From Cepaea nemoralis (taxonomy: Eukaryota > Mollusca > Gastropoda > Stylommatophora > Helicidae): a DNA stretch of 64,000 nucleotides. Position 1 is the first letter of the stretch; each line of letters opens with the position of its first letter. Shown one piece after another: positions 21,061-32,957 of this stretch. The stretch covers positions 34,139-98,138 of the forward strand of contig JACEFZ010013245.1 in the NCBI GenBank assembly GCA_014155875.1. Direction: 5' to 3'. The translations under genes were made by a program, and so were the position numbers. Below the pieces are notes generated by a model that saw only the letters and a list, made by a program, of their open reading frames with translations, was not told the DNA's origin and searched no databases.

Positions 21061-21830
21061 AGCCTGCATTCACTATTCATCTTAAGCTCCCCAAACATAT
21101 GAACAAAAATCCCTCAGACTTCTCATCTTTGTAGGTTGTATATTAACACATTACAAAAGCCTTCTAAATTACTAAATCTTTAAAATTATCAGGAACTGGG
21201 TAAAAGTCCTGATTTTAATTATTTTTATTACCGCGAGATTGCTTGTAAATTGGTAATTACTGGTGGCGGAAAGTGAGATAATAGGGCGCACTAATGCACC
21301 ATTACCATGGAGAAAATGGTTATTATCGGAGGGAAAACACATTTTTCCTGGCTGTAAGGAGTATTTAAATAAAACATGTTGAAACATCGATTTTTCAAAG
21401 ATGGAGTCTATAGACCAATGTATATCAGTGTAACAAATAATGGGTTTTATCATAGTGTGTACGTAAAGACATAATTATATCCATTTACATATTTAGGATA
21501 TTCATGCCGTACAGTTCCCAAGGCCTTGATACAGTCTCAGAGAAGCCGCGACCTTTGGGCACATGTTCGTGGCGTGGCCTTGGCGTCCCCGGTCTGGCTG
21601 AAGTTCCAAGGATTGCTATATCTGATCTCTCCACAGTTGTGAAATCCAGCCTCGGTTTTGCACATCTGCTGCTTTCTGGGCTTGCAGAGGGGAGGCAGCG
21701 CTCTATAACACACTCCCCGTGGAGATGGGATTTGAGGACCAGGACGGGGATAAAAGTCTATACTACAACCTCACTCTGATAGACTCCGACACTGAATACC
21801 AATTGTTGTCCCTTGTTCACCATCTGTTGT
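21061..21830. other. No gene supported
   Basis: A 91-codon open stretch (21504-21779) is GC-richer than its surroundings but has no domain I recognise. It may be part of an unidentified repeat. Confidence 0.4.
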
Positions 21831-22109
21831 AATGATCATTGTTGATATCTTCTTTCCATTACTAGTTATCAGTGTTTTAGTCCATGTTTTAAAATATTAA
21901 TATCTGATTCATTGTTTGCAATAAAGGACACCCACAATGTTTTTTTTTTCTATTTTATATGAATGTAACATACATACACATTAGATAATTGATGTATGAA
22001 AGATGAGTGATTGGAAGGACCGAACGTAAGACGGGCTTGCGTGCCTAATTTGTGACACTTTGAAAATAAACTTCGTTCGTTTGGTTTTTCTACGCTTATT
22101 TACCATAAA

Positions 22110-22200
22110 TCGGTCTGCTAACAACTCGATGTCGTCTGCATAATCTAAGATATCTATTGTAATGATCACTGGTGGCCTCTTCTTTTCAATGCTAATTGTC
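22110..22200 (-). pseudogene. Reverse-transcriptase active-site remnant (YADD)
   Basis: The minus strand reads TIDILDYADDIELLADR, the RT palm motif with both Asp. Only this short piece is recognisable. It is followed about 300 bp away by a parallel remnant. Confidence 0.65.
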
Positions 22201-22424
22201 ACAGTTTTAATTTCTGTTTTAAAACATTCAGTATCGTGCGGTAGATTGTTTCAGTATTATGCAAGTCTTCGAAATATCACACCTATTTTTATTTTCTTCA
22301 ACCATGCCTTTCCCTTATGAAGCCACCTTACGGTGCCGCCTGATGCGGCTGCCTCTGTGTATCAAAGCACGGCACGGCCCTGAAAACATTGATATCTAAA
22401 TCCATATTATGCACATGTGTACCT

Positions 22425-22480
22425 ATTCTACGGTCTTTTAACAACAAGATGTCATCTACATAGTCTATGATTGTTTATTA
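22425..22480 (-). pseudogene. Second RT active-site remnant (YVDD)
   Basis: The minus strand reads TIIDYVDDILLLKDR. Flanking segments at 21826-21905 and 22157-22237 are similar to each other, suggesting that one decayed RT segment was tandemly duplicated. Confidence 0.55.
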
Positions 22481-22614
22481 TTCTTCGGTTGATGGCCAGG
22501 CAAGGCAATTCTCCACATTGTTTACAAATGCTTTCTGTGTATTCATTGACAAGGTTCGGGAACAAGATGTATGGCCCACAGGACTCCTATTTTTGTTATA
22601 TCTATATGTGATGT

Positions 22615-23306
22615 ACCAGTCAGGTCTTAGTCAGATATGACTGAGCTACCGTATAACAGTAGACGGTACTACCTGGTTTCTGTTAGCGCCGAACGTTGGG
22701 CGGCGCTTACCAAACCCGACACCCCACATTGTGCCAACGGCTTCGGGCGGAAGAGTGCAATTGGGAGGGTACAAGCCTTACCCTGGTGCGAGGAAATGCA
22801 AGCTAAAGACAAAATTGTCATGGCAGGGCAGACCAGGCCCTAAGCCTTGGTTGGCGACTGGTCTAGGATCGAAGCTCCGACAGGCGGACAGTTAGAGCAT
22901 TGCTTTGCTGATCCGGCAGCTTCTGCAGCTTGTCTTGTTCCAGATGTAGGGGTGTTACCTTTCCTCTGGAGTGAACTAGGCAGGCCGAGAGAGGGATCAT
23001 GCTGCATGGGCAACACATGATCTCTACATTTTAGCCCAGGCTTTGTGCTATGGAGAGGCAATAACTCCATCCCTGGTCTTAACTGGTCTCGGAATCAAAG
23101 CGAGAGGCAACTGTTACGGGTTATAAGTCCTTGTCAGTTGGCGTAGACATGGGGCGCCACGCGTTGCCTCTGACGGTGGGAGACACCTATAGGTGTCACT
23201 GATCAGCTACCGCCCGCCTCAAGCTGGGCAGCCCCCAGCCAATTGGGTGCTGATCCGCCACAGCCTGCCTGCTTCAATGGGTGCTTGGGGCTAGGACAAA
23301 ATCTGA
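22615..23306 (+). promoter_or_regulatory. 5' untranslated region of the LINE (putative internal promoter)
   Basis: Non-coding leader beginning CAGTCAGGTCTTAGTCAG. The first ~455 bp (to about 23070) are the part retained by the two short derivatives. That implies it carries what is needed for transcription (internal promoter), since LINEs have no LTR. The promoter role is inference. Confidence 0.55.
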
Positions 23307-23387
23307 ATCGCAGGCTGTAAAACCAATGCACCAGGTACAAACAAAAATAAAAATAGAAACCTCAAGCTACGGCTTGCAACCTGGAAC

Positions 23388-26300
23388 GTGAGAACCATGT
23401 GTCCAGGATTTTCCACTGACTTGACCAATATTGACGATGTGAGAAAAACGGCTGTGATTGATGCCGAACTCAATCGTCTTAACATTGATATTGCTGGCCT
23501 GCAGGAGACTCGCCTCGCTGAGGAAGGGTCACTCAGGGAAAACAACTACACCTTTTTCTGGAAGGGTAGAGGGCAGGCAGAAAAAAGGCAACACGGTGTG
23601 GGCTTTGCAGTGAAGAATAAGCTACTGGGAATGATTGAAATTCCAGCAGGAGGAAATGAAAGACTATTGTCCCTGCGCTTGGCAACCTCTTGTGGGTTTG
23701 CCACCATTATTACTGCATATGCACCGACACTCGATTCCTCTGATGATGTGAAGGATTTGTTCTATGAGGAGTTAGACTCCGTGATCAAGGCAGTTCCAAA
23801 ATCTGACTACATTTATATGCTCGGTGATTTCAATGCTCGTGTGGGCAAGGACTCGAGTTCATGGCCAGTGTGCCTTGGAAAATACAACATCGGTCGCATG
23901 AATGAAAATGGGCAAAGGCTGCTGGAGCATTGCACCAGTAATGACCTATGTATTACAAACTCTTTTTTTAAAACAAAAGAGATGCATAAGGTCACATGGA
24001 AACATCCAAGATCCGGCCATTGGCACCAGCTGGACTTCATCATCACACGGAGACAACATCTGAACCATATATCATTGACTCGTAGTTACCACAGTGCTGA
24101 CTGTGATACGGATCATTCTTTGGTTGTTGCAAGGGTTAGACTGAGACCAAAGAGAATCTACACAGCTAAACACAAATCTAGCCCCAGGATTAATATTATT
24201 AACACTCATGATCCTGAAAAGTGCTTTCAGTTTCAACTGCAACTTGAAGACGCTTTCACTGATACACCAGAAAATTGTACAGTAAATGAAAAGTGGGGTC
24301 AAATTAAGGAAACTCTTTATAAAACTGCCGTAGGGGTTTACGGCACTGTGGATCATAAGAGGCAGGACTGGTTTGCGGCCAACAGCGAGACTCTGCAGCC
24401 CTTGATTGATAAGAAGAAGAAAGCTCTCTTAAGAAACAAGGAAAGACCAACGCGTAACACTCTGAGTGAGCTAAGGCAAGCTAGGAAGGATGTGCAAAAG
24501 GCTGCCAGGCAGTGTGCAAATGATTATTGGATCAAGTTATGTGAGTCCATTCAAATCGCAAGTGATAAGGGAGACATAAGAAGCATGTATGAAGGAATAA
24601 AGAAAGCCTGTGGTCCAGTGATCAAAAGAAGTGCACCATTGAAAACCTTGACTGGAGAAATCATCACTGACAAGAAACGGCAGATGGACAGATGGGTAGA
24701 GCACTATTTGGAGCTTTACTCAAGTGAGACCAAACTAGCGGATGATGCCCTCAACGCCATAGAGGCTCTACCAACTCTTGACCACCTGGACACACTTCCC
24801 ACCATAACAGAAGTTAAGTGTGCTATAAATGAACTTGCATCTGGCAAGGCTCCAGGTAAGGATGGGATTCCAATAGAAGTTATCAGGAGTGGGCAAGATA
24901 CACTCACTCTACAGATCCACCAGCTAATAGAGCTATGCTGGCGTGAAGGACAAGTCCCACAGGATTTCAAAGATTCAAGCATCATAACACTGTACAAGAA
25001 CAAGGGCGATCGGAGCGACTGCAACAACTATAGGGGTATCTCACTTCTGTGTATTGTTGGAAAAGTATTTGCCAGAATTGTTCTGCGCAGACTTCAAGTC
25101 CTAGGAGATCAAGTCTACCCCGAATCACAGTGTGGCTTTCGACAGAACCGGTCTACCACTGATATGATATTCTCATTGCGACAAATGCAAGAAAAATGCC
25201 GTGAACAGAATCAACCACTGTTTATTGCCTTCATCGACCTCACAAAGGCATTTGATTTGGTCAGTCGTGAGGGTCTGTTCAAGGCACTAAAGAAGATTGG
25301 CTGCCCACCAACTCTTCTGTCCATTGTGGAATCGTTCCACACAGGCATGAAGGGTATAATCAAGTTTGATGGTGCAACTTCTGAAGAATTTGAAATCAAG
25401 AGTGGAGTTAAGCAAGGTTGTGTACTAGCTCCCACCCTCTTTGGAATATACTTTTCACTTCTACTGAAATATGCATTTCGTGATCAGGATGGTGGTATAT
25501 ACATTCACTCACGCTCAGATGGCGGCCTCTACAATGCTCAGAGATTGAAGGCTAAGACCAAAATTAGGAGGGTACTGATCAGAGAGTTGCTTTTTGCAGA
25601 TGATGCTGCAGTTACGACCCACTCTGAGGAAGAATTGCAATGTCTACTATCTGCATTCTCCAATGCTTGTTCTGAATTTGGTTTAACAATTAGCAAAAAG
25701 AAGACACAGATTATGTCACAAGGTGCACATGGGGTACCATCAATCTTTATTGACGACGCTGAACTAGAGATAGTAGACCATTTTACATATCTAGGATCAG
25801 TGGTTAATAGCAAATTATCCCTAGATCAGGAAATCAACATCCGGATTGGTAAGGCAGCAACAACAATGAACAGGTTAAGAAAAAGAGTCTGGGAGAACAG
25901 GAAGCTTACTGCCAAAACAAAAGTCCTTGTCTATCAAGCCTGTGTCCTTAGTACTCTTCTCTATGGCAGTGAAACCTGGACAACTTACTCACACCAAGAG
26001 AACAATTTAAACAGCTTTCATATGCGGTGTTTGCGAAGAATTCTTGGTATTAAGTGGCAAGACAAGATCACAAATACTGAAGTATTGGAAAGATCAGGTT
26101 GTAGTGACAGTTTATTCCATGCTCAGTCTTCGTAGACTTAGATGGATAGGACATCTTAGGAGGATGGATGATGGTAGAATACCAAAGGATATCTTTTTTG
26201 GCGAATTACAGATGGGTAAGAGATCTCAGGGTCGGCCTCTACTACGATACAAAGATGTGTGTAAGCGGGACATGATTGATACAGGCATTGATAATGCACA

Positions 26301-26523
26301 TTGGGAGCAAGTCGCCGCTGAACGTGTTGCATGGAGGGCAAATATCAGAAATGGAATAAAGTCAAAGGAGAAAATTATTGCAGAAAAGTCACACACCAAG
26401 CGTTTGAGACATAAGATGGTGCATGATGGTGGAAATGACCACGTGTTCAGATGCACCCACTGTGAACGGACATTTACAGCGCAAATTGGCCTTATCAGTC
26501 ACACTCGCTACCGCCATAGTTAA
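23388..26523 (+). pseudogene. LINE ORF: APE endonuclease, reverse transcriptase, C2H2 finger; one frameshift
   Basis: The protein nicks target DNA and reverse-transcribes element RNA there. The frame is open from 23307; LATWNVRTM near 23373-23399 is the usual endonuclease start, with the first in-frame ATG at 23397. Endonuclease, about residues 1-245 from 23388: Glu in QETR (residue 40), Asp in GDFNAR (about 147), DTDHS (about 242). Reverse transcriptase, about 480-800: GKAPGKDGIP, NYRGISLL, GFRQNRSTTD, FIDLTKAFD (about 615), SGVKQGCVLAP and the active site LLFADDAAV (about 735). The frame ends at 26135, but homologous sequence continues in another frame from about 26100 (LRRLRWIGHLRRMDD) to 26523. 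It ends with a C-x2-C-x12-H-x4-H finger (CTHCERTF...HTRYRH). One indel near 26095-26105 is therefore the only obvious defect. Confidence 0.9.
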
Positions 26524-26599
26524 AAGTTATTATGCCTTTTTAAAGCACAAACTATCGTCTGTCAAGACGGCAAGGTGCCAATGGATATGTGATGTGTGA

Positions 26600-26660
26600 T
26601 CATTGTCGAATCTAATTGTTTCCACTTGTTTATCAGCATATGTTACTATTAAACAGTTAG
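26600..26660. other. Short spacer
   Basis: Between the LINE TSD and the next SINE; nothing recognised. Confidence 0.5.
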
Positions 26661-26662
26661 TT

Positions 26663-26980
<318 letters not shown>

Positions 26981-27009
26981 TTCAAAGAATGAAAGAGACA
27001 GAGCTAAAG

Positions 27010-27824
27010 AGAGGATGAGAGAAAAGGCAGCTTGAAAACTCAAATATACGTTAATAATTTTCTGAGCGATATCGCAATAATAAGCACTCAGTCTCCATAA
27101 TTCAGCTCAAACACTATACTGTTATTTTATAATCTTCTGTCATTCACATACGTCTCCTCTAAGGGCTCCATTTCTTTGTTTTCTTCCCGCCCAGTTTCCT
27201 ACCGCTTCAAGTAAGGTGACTAAGCTGCCAAATGATTATACAATAGCTTACTTTGAACTAATGAACACCCACGCCCGCTGAAAATACCCTGTACTGAGGG
27301 GTCCTAATCACAATAGTGGATTCATTCAGAGGTCTAAACGCCGTCGTAGTTAACCCTCCAGGCCACTTTTCTCAAGAAGGGGACTCCCATTCAATAAGAC
27401 AATAACACTCTGCTGTCCTAACCATTAAAGCATCGCTTGGAGCCTCAAGATAAACAGACGCAGCTGATTGTCCTGGTCTTGGTGATCTAGCCGGTGCCTC
27501 ATAAACACAAATTGTTTAATACCTGCGAACCAACAAAGACTTGCTTAATTCGCGGTCACTGCATACTGTTTGTTATAGAAACTTCCTTGTGCGGCATTCG
27601 TCCAAAGGAAGTTCAATTAACAGTAAATAAAACGAGCAAAGCAAAGACTACAAGAAGTAGAATTGGTAAACTTTACCTCTTCTTCTTTCGTTCGCTTGAA
27701 ATGGCCCATAGCGTTTATTTTCTACTGTTGTTTCTGTAGCCCAGAAGGTTTGTCTAGAAATGTCGTATTTTGGGTAGTCTTGGAGTATCCACTACACCAA
27801 AGCGCCCGCTACACACGTAAATGT

Positions 27825-27825
<1 letters not shown>
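27010..27825. other. No gene seen
   Basis: Unassigned. A tRNA-like reversed head may exist near 27395-27425 (GTCCTAACCATTAAAGC), too weak to call. TCTTCTTCTTTCGTTCGCTTG near 27678-27698 resembles a reversed LINE 3' tail. Confidence 0.4.

Positions 27826-27870
<45 letters not shown>
27826..27870 (+). repeat. (CA)n microsatellite
   Basis: About 21 AC dinucleotides. Confidence 0.95.
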
Positions 27871-27872
<2 letters not shown>

Positions 27873-28372
27873 GTAAACAAACTGCATGTCTTATAGATGT
27901 GCACATATCAACCTTATCCAAATGTTTATAACTCTGTACTATGTGTGCATCTATAGTCGATTTCAATGGTAGCATAGTAAAGTACGCTTCTCCGCCGCAT
28001 ATACACGTATTACTAATTCCTCCAACTGTATTGCATTGCAAATTCCTAGACTTCATATGTTTCTGTTCCAGACACTTCAACATGCTAGCATCTTTGTAAT
28101 TAAATAAAACAGAGGCAAGTGAAATATTTCGGTGACGTTAAAAGACATGACACTTATAAAACCAATCTGGAAGGCAAATAAGCATGTGTTAGACAACGAC
28201 ACGAGTGAAAAGAAAACACGGAGAGATGGACGAACAACAGTTTGACAGAATGTACAATAACGGTGAGAGACTGTGCTGGAGCTCCAATTTAGCCAACCTT
28301 TATTGTGAAGACCGCACCTGGGTGACTGAATATATATTTATATATATATTTTAACCGAGACAGCCAGCGAGT
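27871..28372. other. No gene seen
   Basis: Unassigned AT-rich DNA. Confidence 0.5.
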
Positions 28373-28374
28373 GT

Positions 28375-28375
28375 G

Positions 28376-28429
<54 letters not shown>

Positions 28430-28510
28430 GGGGAGTATATAATAGAGAGAGAGAGAGAGAGATGGGGGGAGTATATAATAGAGAGAGAGAGAAGAGGGGG
28501 AGAATATATA

Positions 28511-28587
<77 letters not shown>
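28375..28587 (+). repeat. (GA)n with three tandem GGGGGAGTATATAATA units
   Basis: GA dinucleotides interrupted three times by GGGGGAG(T/A)ATATAATAGAGA (about 28428-28440, 28463-28481 and 28495-28512), giving a compound tandem repeat. Confidence 0.95.
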
Positions 28588-28588
<1 letters not shown>

Positions 28589-28589
28589 G

Positions 28590-28965
28590 AACTATGGCTG
28601 GGTGTGTTCGATATCATAGACGTTATGTATGCTCGGGCTGGCCGGGTGTACATGGGTCATCGATGAATCATAGAACAGCCTTGTGAAGTTACTACCATCT
28701 GACATAAGTCGTCTACTTACAACAAAAGTCTCTCAGGAGGAAGAGTAGGAGTCAAAGTTATGAATAATTTACAACATCGGCCTGACACTAATCTTCCCTG
28801 GCGCTTAATGCTTGAAGAAGGCTTCTCAGTTCTGTGATGGGGCATCCCGGAATGGCACAGTTCAAAGTTACAGGGCGGCAGGATGATCCTCTTTGATGTT
28901 AATAAACAGGCATAATTCTTTTAACACTCTGGTTATATGTGAACTGTTTAGGGCTTACTATAGGG
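28590..28965. other. No gene seen
   Basis: No recognisable element or reading frame. Confidence 0.5.
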
Positions 28966-29455
28966 TTTGGGCGCCGAGGTAGCGCAGTTGCTATCTCGTT
29001 TACCTGTCGGCACCGGTGGGTTTGTGTTCAAATCCCGTTGGAAGCGGATATTTTAAAAAAAATTATTTGGGCTGCCAGGTAGCCACAGACTAAAGTTTTA
29101 AAGCAAAGTTAGTTGCATATTCTTTTACAGGACGATGCAGTCAACATCAGCATGTTTTTGCTGCTGTCATCTCTTGGCAAGTTTACGTTCAGTAGTTTGC
29201 CATTGCTTTCTGAACAACCGGCACCCATACCATTTAGTAAAAAACCAACGCAAGGCGCTCTGCTTCAAAATCGCGCGCAGCTATTTCGAACGCGAGTATG
29301 CGTGATCACGAATTGCGTCCGTAACTTCTTCGCCACAGACTAAAGTACGTACCATGAAATATCCTTGGCAGTAAATGCGGCCAGCGTGATATTGACCAGA
29401 TCACACATCGAGTGCCAACTGGTCTATAAAGCACACAGCTAGCACTATATACCAA
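28966..29455 (+). mobile_element. SINE-F (tRNA-like head), split by a nested SINE-A
   Basis: The head GCGCCGAGGTAGCGCAGTTG with B-box-like GGGTTTGTGTTCAAATCCC and body TGGGCTGCCAGGTAGCC ends at 29096. It resumes at 29347 with TACCATGAAATATCCTTGG and AGTAAATGCGGCCAGCGTG. Removing 29097-29346 restores the SINE-F body seen at 29740 and 49617. Confidence 0.8.
29097..29331 (-). mobile_element. SINE-A nested in SINE-F, perfect 15-bp TSD
   Basis: The direct repeat GCCACAGACTAAAGT lies at 29082-29096 and 29332-29346. The 235-bp insert reads, reversed, from tail (AGTTGCATATTCTTTTACAGG) to tRNA-like head (ATTTCGAACGCG, AATTGCGTCCG). It defines SINE-A ends cleanly. Confidence 0.92.
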
Positions 29456-29519
29456 GGTTAGCATGATTGCCTTCGAAGCAGTCGATCTGCGTTCGTTTCC
29501 CGGCTGACGCAGATTCTTA

Positions 29520-29732
29520 AGAGCCTCCGTAGCGAAGTGGTCAAGCCGTCTGACACGGGCACCGAAGGTTGTGGATTGGATTCCTGGCATTTTTATTCGG
29601 AGACTCCCGAGGGTCGTCGCTGGAGCTAAGGAGTTCGTACTTTGTGCGACGCTTTCAGCACTTCGGAAAGAGACTGAGTCATATGGGATAAAAATCCGGT
29701 TCAATGAAGCCGATTTTTAAGCGACCTTTTTT
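29520..29732 (+). mobile_element. SINE-D copy
   Basis: The head AGCCTCCGTAGCGAAGTGG, TCAAGCCGTCTGACACGG and the B-box-like GGTTGTGGATTGGATTCC. The body GTCGTCGCTGGAGCTAAGG ends CCGGTTCAATGAAGCCG. Confidence 0.85.
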
Positions 29733-29739
29733 TTTTTTA

Positions 29740-29945
29740 GTTTATACTCCTCGAGACGATGGTCGTGCATTCGAATTCCCATTGAGGAGAAATTTTAAAA
29801 ATGTACCTGGGTACATAGGTCGACCCGGCCATAGTGGATAATAGGAGATGTCCACGGAAGTAAAGCCCACCGACGTTGCATTGATCATAGTATCCACAGA
29901 GTGCTGATTTATCTATGCAATAAGCGGCTAGCACCGTATATCTAC
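29740..29945 (+). mobile_element. SINE-F copy
   Basis: ACGATGGTCGTGCATTCGAA TTCCC (B-box-like), AAAAATGTACCTGGGTACAT, GGTCGACCCGGCCA and GGAAGTAAAGCCCACCGACG. Confidence 0.75.
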
Positions 29946-30224
29946 AGATTCAAAGTGTGGAAAAGGGTTCTTTTACTTGTCTCTATTTGTGGAGCCGACA
30001 ATCAATTCAAATGATATGGCTGACACTTTGCGGGCGGATCATAATGATATTTTCTGAATATAGAAGGTGAAATGCATTTTGTTGAGTAAATGAAGATTGA
30101 TGCGTCATTTAAATGTGGCAGGATTCTAATGTGCCTGCTGAATTAAACATTACATTCAATTCCCGGGCACGCAATTGTGGGACAACTGATATATAGATAT
30201 GTGTATACCTGTATAGAGACATTC

Positions 30225-30737
30225 AGGCAGGGCAGGCAGGCAGGCAGGCAGGCAGGCAGACAAGCAGGCAGGCAGGCATGCATGCAGGCAGGCAGGCAGG
30301 CAGACAGACAGAGAAATAGAAAGATAGACATAGAGATCGATGGACAGACAGATGTATAGACAGACAGAGATAGATGGGTAAACAGACATAAGTAGACAGC
30401 TTGGCAGACAGAAAGATATACATACATACAGATCGATGAGCAAACGGTATAGTGATAGATGAGTAGACAGACACAGAGGTAGGTAGTTAGAAAAGTACAT
30501 AGGTAGGTAAGTAGACAGATAGACATATAGACATATAGATAGAAAGACAAACATAGAGACAGACAGACAGGCAAACAGACAGACAAACGGATAGAGGGAT
30601 AGGTGCTAGACAGACATTTAGATGGGTATACACACTGACAGACAGACCGATAGATAGATATGATAGAACAGGATAGACAGACATATATGTTAGGACAGAC
30701 ATGCATGATAGAACAGACAGAGAGACATATATACAAC

Positions 30738-30794
<57 letters not shown>

Positions 30795-30795
30795 T
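30225..30795 (+). repeat. Imperfect tetranucleotide array (GGCA/GACA/GATA)
   Basis: (GGCA)n near 30230-30300, mixed GACA/GATA through 30720, and (GACA)n at 30737-30793. Apparent Cys/Leu-rich proteins here are artefacts of the tetranucleotide period. Confidence 0.95.
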
Positions 30796-31026
30796 ATACA
30801 ATGAATTAAATCCACAAATCACCAGACACCTCCCACGACAAGATCATGAGACTCCCTGCGATATGAGAACACCATTTTGCGGATCATGACTGCTTAGGGC
30901 CTGACACAGTTAATTTCCCAGTACTGTCTGAATCTTGAAATGTGAAAACCGTTTCCCTTTCTTCTCCAGCTAACTTTCCTAGTCTGCATTGGTATCCGTT
31001 GTGAAACTCATACAGCTCTTTGTATT

Positions 31027-31186
31027 CTTCTTCTTCTTCTTCTTCTTCTTCTTCTTCGTTCATCCGGAGTTTTTTTTTTCGGATGTGATTGCGTTGTGCC
31101 TGTTTACAGCAGAGCTGCGTTCTTGCGCCGTTAGGCCGACACATCCGACTTCTGCGGGCATTTGTTGACCGGGTTAACCTTCCCAG
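31027..31186 (-). mobile_element. SINE-B copy with perfect 9-bp TSD
   Basis: CTTTGTATT lies at 31018-31026 and 31187-31195. Reading the minus strand: GGGAAGGTTAACCCGGTCAA, AAGTCGGATGTGTCGGCC, AGCTCTGCTGTAAACAGG, an A-run and CCGGATGAACGAAGAAGAAG tail. This copy defines a ~150-160-bp unit. Confidence 0.92.
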
Positions 31187-31264
31187 CTTTGTATTCTAGC
31201 TATCACGTTTGTATATGCTTTTTGCCTGTCTATTTATCTTTTTGATCGTTTCTTCAGATGCTCG

Positions 31265-31405
31265 TTTGCCATACTGGAGGTCTTGGGTTCGATTAGCATT
31301 TGGGCAGTTTAGAATATTTAAAAATTGATCTGGCTCCCAGTTGGACCCATTCTTAAATGGGTATCAGGAAATGTCTGGGGAAGTAAAGTCTGTCGGTGTG
31401 CTACC
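31265..31405 (+). mobile_element. SINE-F partial copy
   Basis: GAGGTCTTGGGTTCGATTAGC (B-box-like), GGCTCCCAGTTGGACCC, GTATCAGGAAATGTCTGGGG and AAGTAAAGTCTGTCGGTGTG. Confidence 0.7.
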
Positions 31406-31499
31406 GATCACATCACTCATTAAGTATCGTGTAAATTATGCGTTTAGCTTCATAAGCCCAAGGTACCAGAGGCATTTAAAAGAGATCTTTACTTTCTTT

Positions 31500-31620
31500 C
31501 ATCATCATCATGTGCCGTGCCTATAAGCGTAGGCGGTCATGTTTCACCATCTCACACGATCACCAGAGTCGTGAATCAGCTCCGTGTTCTTGTCTCGACT
31601 TACTTTACTTATATATACAA
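31500..31620 (-). pseudogene. LINE 3'-end fragment with (TGA)n-type tail
   Basis: The minus strand reads KNTELIHDSGDRVRW and ends in GGCACATGATGATGATG, matching the ending of the LINE piece at 62889-63137. Confidence 0.7.
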
Positions 31621-31719
31621 TGTGTATTAACAAGTTCATTGTAGTGTAAAATGCAATCCCACAGTAAATAGTGTTCGTGGGATTTGATCTGCTAGACCTC
31701 ACGTAGTCAAGTAGGTAAG

Positions 31720-31930
31720 TTAAAAGTTGCATATCCTTTATAGGACGTAGTAGTCAACTCCAGCATAATTTGGCTGTTCGTGATTCCTGGGAAAGATTAC
31801 TTTCAGTAGTTTGCCATTGTTTTCTGAACGACTGGCACCCATGCCATTTCATAAAAACTAACGTAAGGCGATCTGCTGCCAAATCGCACACAACTGTGTT
31901 TCGAACGAGGGTATGCGGCGGGTACGAACT
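31720..31930 (-). mobile_element. SINE-A copy, reverse orientation
   Basis: AGTTGCATATCCTTTATAGG, GGCTGTTCGTGATTCCTGGG, TTGCCATTGTTTTCTGAACG and GTTTCGAACGAGGGTATGCG. Nearly complete. Confidence 0.85.
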
Positions 31931-31994
31931 TATCGGCAAGTAAGTAAGTAACGACATTTCTTACCGTAAGGCGTATCATGCAAACAGAGCTAAC

Positions 31995-32170
31995 CCCATA
32001 GTTCTATAGATCTATCGGCATTCAAGGGTTGGTGTGGTCAATATCCCCATTTACCTCCCATGACATGTTCTGGCACCTGTCTCGGCTGGGTCGACCTGCG
32101 AGCCCAGCTCAATGTAAAAGATCAGACCGGACAGGAATTCGAATCCATGTCTACTTAACCAGTAGGTAAG
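31995..32170 (-). mobile_element. SINE-F-like copy, reverse orientation
   Basis: TTTACCTCCCATGACATGTTC, GGCTGGGTCGACCTGCGAGC and GGAATTCGAATCCATG (reversed B box). Diverged. A further tRNA-like reversed head, GGGATTGAAGCCGGATC, lies near 32596-32612. Confidence 0.55.
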
Positions 32171-32894
32171 CATGTCAGAATCTTCGATACCCCTTTTCAC
32201 ATATTGTTGACCACGCCTTAATGAGGTGGAGTGGCCAGTTCCCCTTCTCAAATCTTACACTTCCCAGACGTATTTCAGAAGATATGAACATCCGGGTTCT
32301 CCCTCAGGAGACCCGAAACGAATCCTCAGTAACGTGTGGATATTTTTCTGTTGGGGGGAAAAAAGAAAAGCCTAACCTGCACAGTTCGCGACTACTGCAC
32401 TTGCCGGACGGCCTTAATTCCTTAGGCTCAAGACACTCCACCCCCCCCCCCCCTCCCCAAACTTCCTTTTCTGGTCTATACCACAAGGGGTTATAATCAA
32501 TTTTTGTGCGTGATATGAACATTATCTTACACCCATTTTGTAAAGGTGGGTCAACCTCAAAGATGTACTGGTAGAAACAAGAAAGGCCATTGCTGGGATT
32601 GAAGCCGGATCATTAAATTGGTAAGTGATCACACTAACTCCCATGTTCACCTGTGTAAATGTTCCATATATAGCGGTGACAAATATCTGAGTCCATTGAA
32701 ACGCTGGAAAAGCTGGTATAGCCACAACCAATACCTAGAGAGAAATCAAACGGTCAGTGGTATAGACTTGTGAACAGCCCTGTTCATGAACATAACTGTC
32801 GATACGAGTGGACACGGAGGCCAAGAAAGGCAAGGGTGTAGGGAGGGGTTGGGGGTAGAGGGTTAATCTAATGAGGGAACAGAGGAGAAAATTT

Positions 32895-32895
32895 T

Positions 32896-32935
<40 letters not shown>

Positions 32936-32957
32936 GTAGTAATAGTAGTAGTAGTAG
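32895..32957 (+). repeat. (CAG)n and (TAG)n microsatellites
   Basis: AGC trinucleotides at 32898-32935 pass into TAG trinucleotides up to a following SINE-E. Confidence 0.9.

Larger units (their letters stand above)
22615..26584 (+). mobile_element. Full-length APE-type LINE (3.97 kb), 11-bp TSD
   Basis: The direct repeat ATATGTGATGT flanks the element at 22604-22614 and 26585-26595. The element has a ~700-770-bp 5' untranslated region, a single endonuclease-RT open reading frame (one frameshift) and a short 3' end (CAAACTATCGTCTGTCAAGACG, ending AAGGTGCCAATGG). Full 5' end plus TSD means it was not 5' truncated. The single lesion suggests a fairly recent insertion. Clade is not firmly assigned; it is an RTE/L2-style element with a C-terminal zinc finger. 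It is the probable source of the short copies at 10999 and 52936. Confidence 0.9.

Noticed and set aside
21504..21779. 91-codon frame as a gene
   Set aside because: No recognisable motif and no support from neighbours; possibly part of an unidentified repeat.
30143..30889. Cys/Leu/Ser-rich 'membrane' proteins up to 198 codons
   Set aside because: Produced by GACA/GGCA tetranucleotide periodicity; same artefact at 50421-50851.
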